From Brachionus plicatilis (lineage: Eukaryota; Rotifera; Eurotatoria; Ploima; Brachionidae), in NCBI GenBank assembly GCA_010279815.1, contig QEOQ01000303.1, positions 2,329,467 through 2,382,395 on the forward strand: DNA of 52,929 nucleotides. The letters run 5' to 3'. Of this stretch, positions 52,917 to 52,929 are shown in pieces (position 1 is the first letter of the stretch; each line of letters begins with the position of its first letter). Under the pieces are notes generated by a model that saw nothing but the letters and a program-made list of their open reading frames with translations, did not search any database and was not told where the DNA came from. Position numbers and translations under genes: made by a program.

Positions 52917-52929
52917 CGTGTATTTTTTT

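Overview
The window looks like AT-rich animal nuclear DNA with a heavy load of transposons. Signs of this are a short spliced intron (58 bp, with a GTAAGT donor) in a secreted peptidoglycan recognition protein gene, genes separated by kilobases of degenerate AT-rich sequence, 7-transmembrane receptor genes, zinc-finger kinases, and fragments of many eukaryotic transposon classes. The base composition, the tiny intron and the mix of families (Jockey-like LINEs, MULE/FLYWCH/SWIM transposases, expanded orphan receptors) fit a monogonont rotifer such as Brachionus. That assignment is an inference from style, not proof.

Layout. 0-1.1 kb: an apolipoprotein-L-like membrane protein gene. 1.2-7 kb: nested repeats (LINE 3' tails, a FLYWCH fragment, two opposite copies of one MITE, a Merlin-like and a hAT-like insertion) surrounding an intact two-exon PGRP amidase gene. 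7-9.5 kb: a 5'-truncated LINE on the minus strand, split by a pogo/Tigger-like derivative. 10-10.9 kb: a second ApoL-like gene. 12-14.3 kb: a long Jockey-like LINE open frame on the plus strand. 14.3-16.8 kb: a decayed MULE transposase gene containing a hairpin-rich block. 17-20.5 kb: gene-poor. 20.6-21.9 kb: a double-zinc-finger protein kinase gene, minus strand. 24.5-27.75 kb: a LINE remnant, then the 3' half of a Ty3/gypsy-type element (integrase, a putative RRM plus coiled-coil frame, a polypurine tract and a 3' LTR). 28-33 kb: transposase and LINE remnants around one unrecognised 255-residue gene. 33.9-36.3 kb and 46.6-48.9 kb: two closely similar 7TM receptors with large ectodomains, part of a segmental duplication. 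37-46 kb: pogo, Merlin, Tc1/mariner, LINE, LTR and foldback remnants. 49.6-52.9 kb: a kinase pseudogene cut at both ends by transposons, then a deleted gypsy element running off the right edge.

The host genes lean towards membrane, immune and signalling roles (PGRP, ApoL pair, ZZ-kinases, receptors), but nothing shows they act as one pathway. The clearest host-side novelties are the ApoL pair with and without a C-terminal anchor, the ZZ-ZZ-kinase architecture, and the LRR-like 7TM receptors. On the mobile side they are a gypsy element carrying an RRM/coiled-coil frame in the env position, recurrent LINE 3' hairpin tails lying just upstream of MULE gene starts, and a Tc1/mariner element with very long inverted repeats built of palindromic ACGTAAA units.
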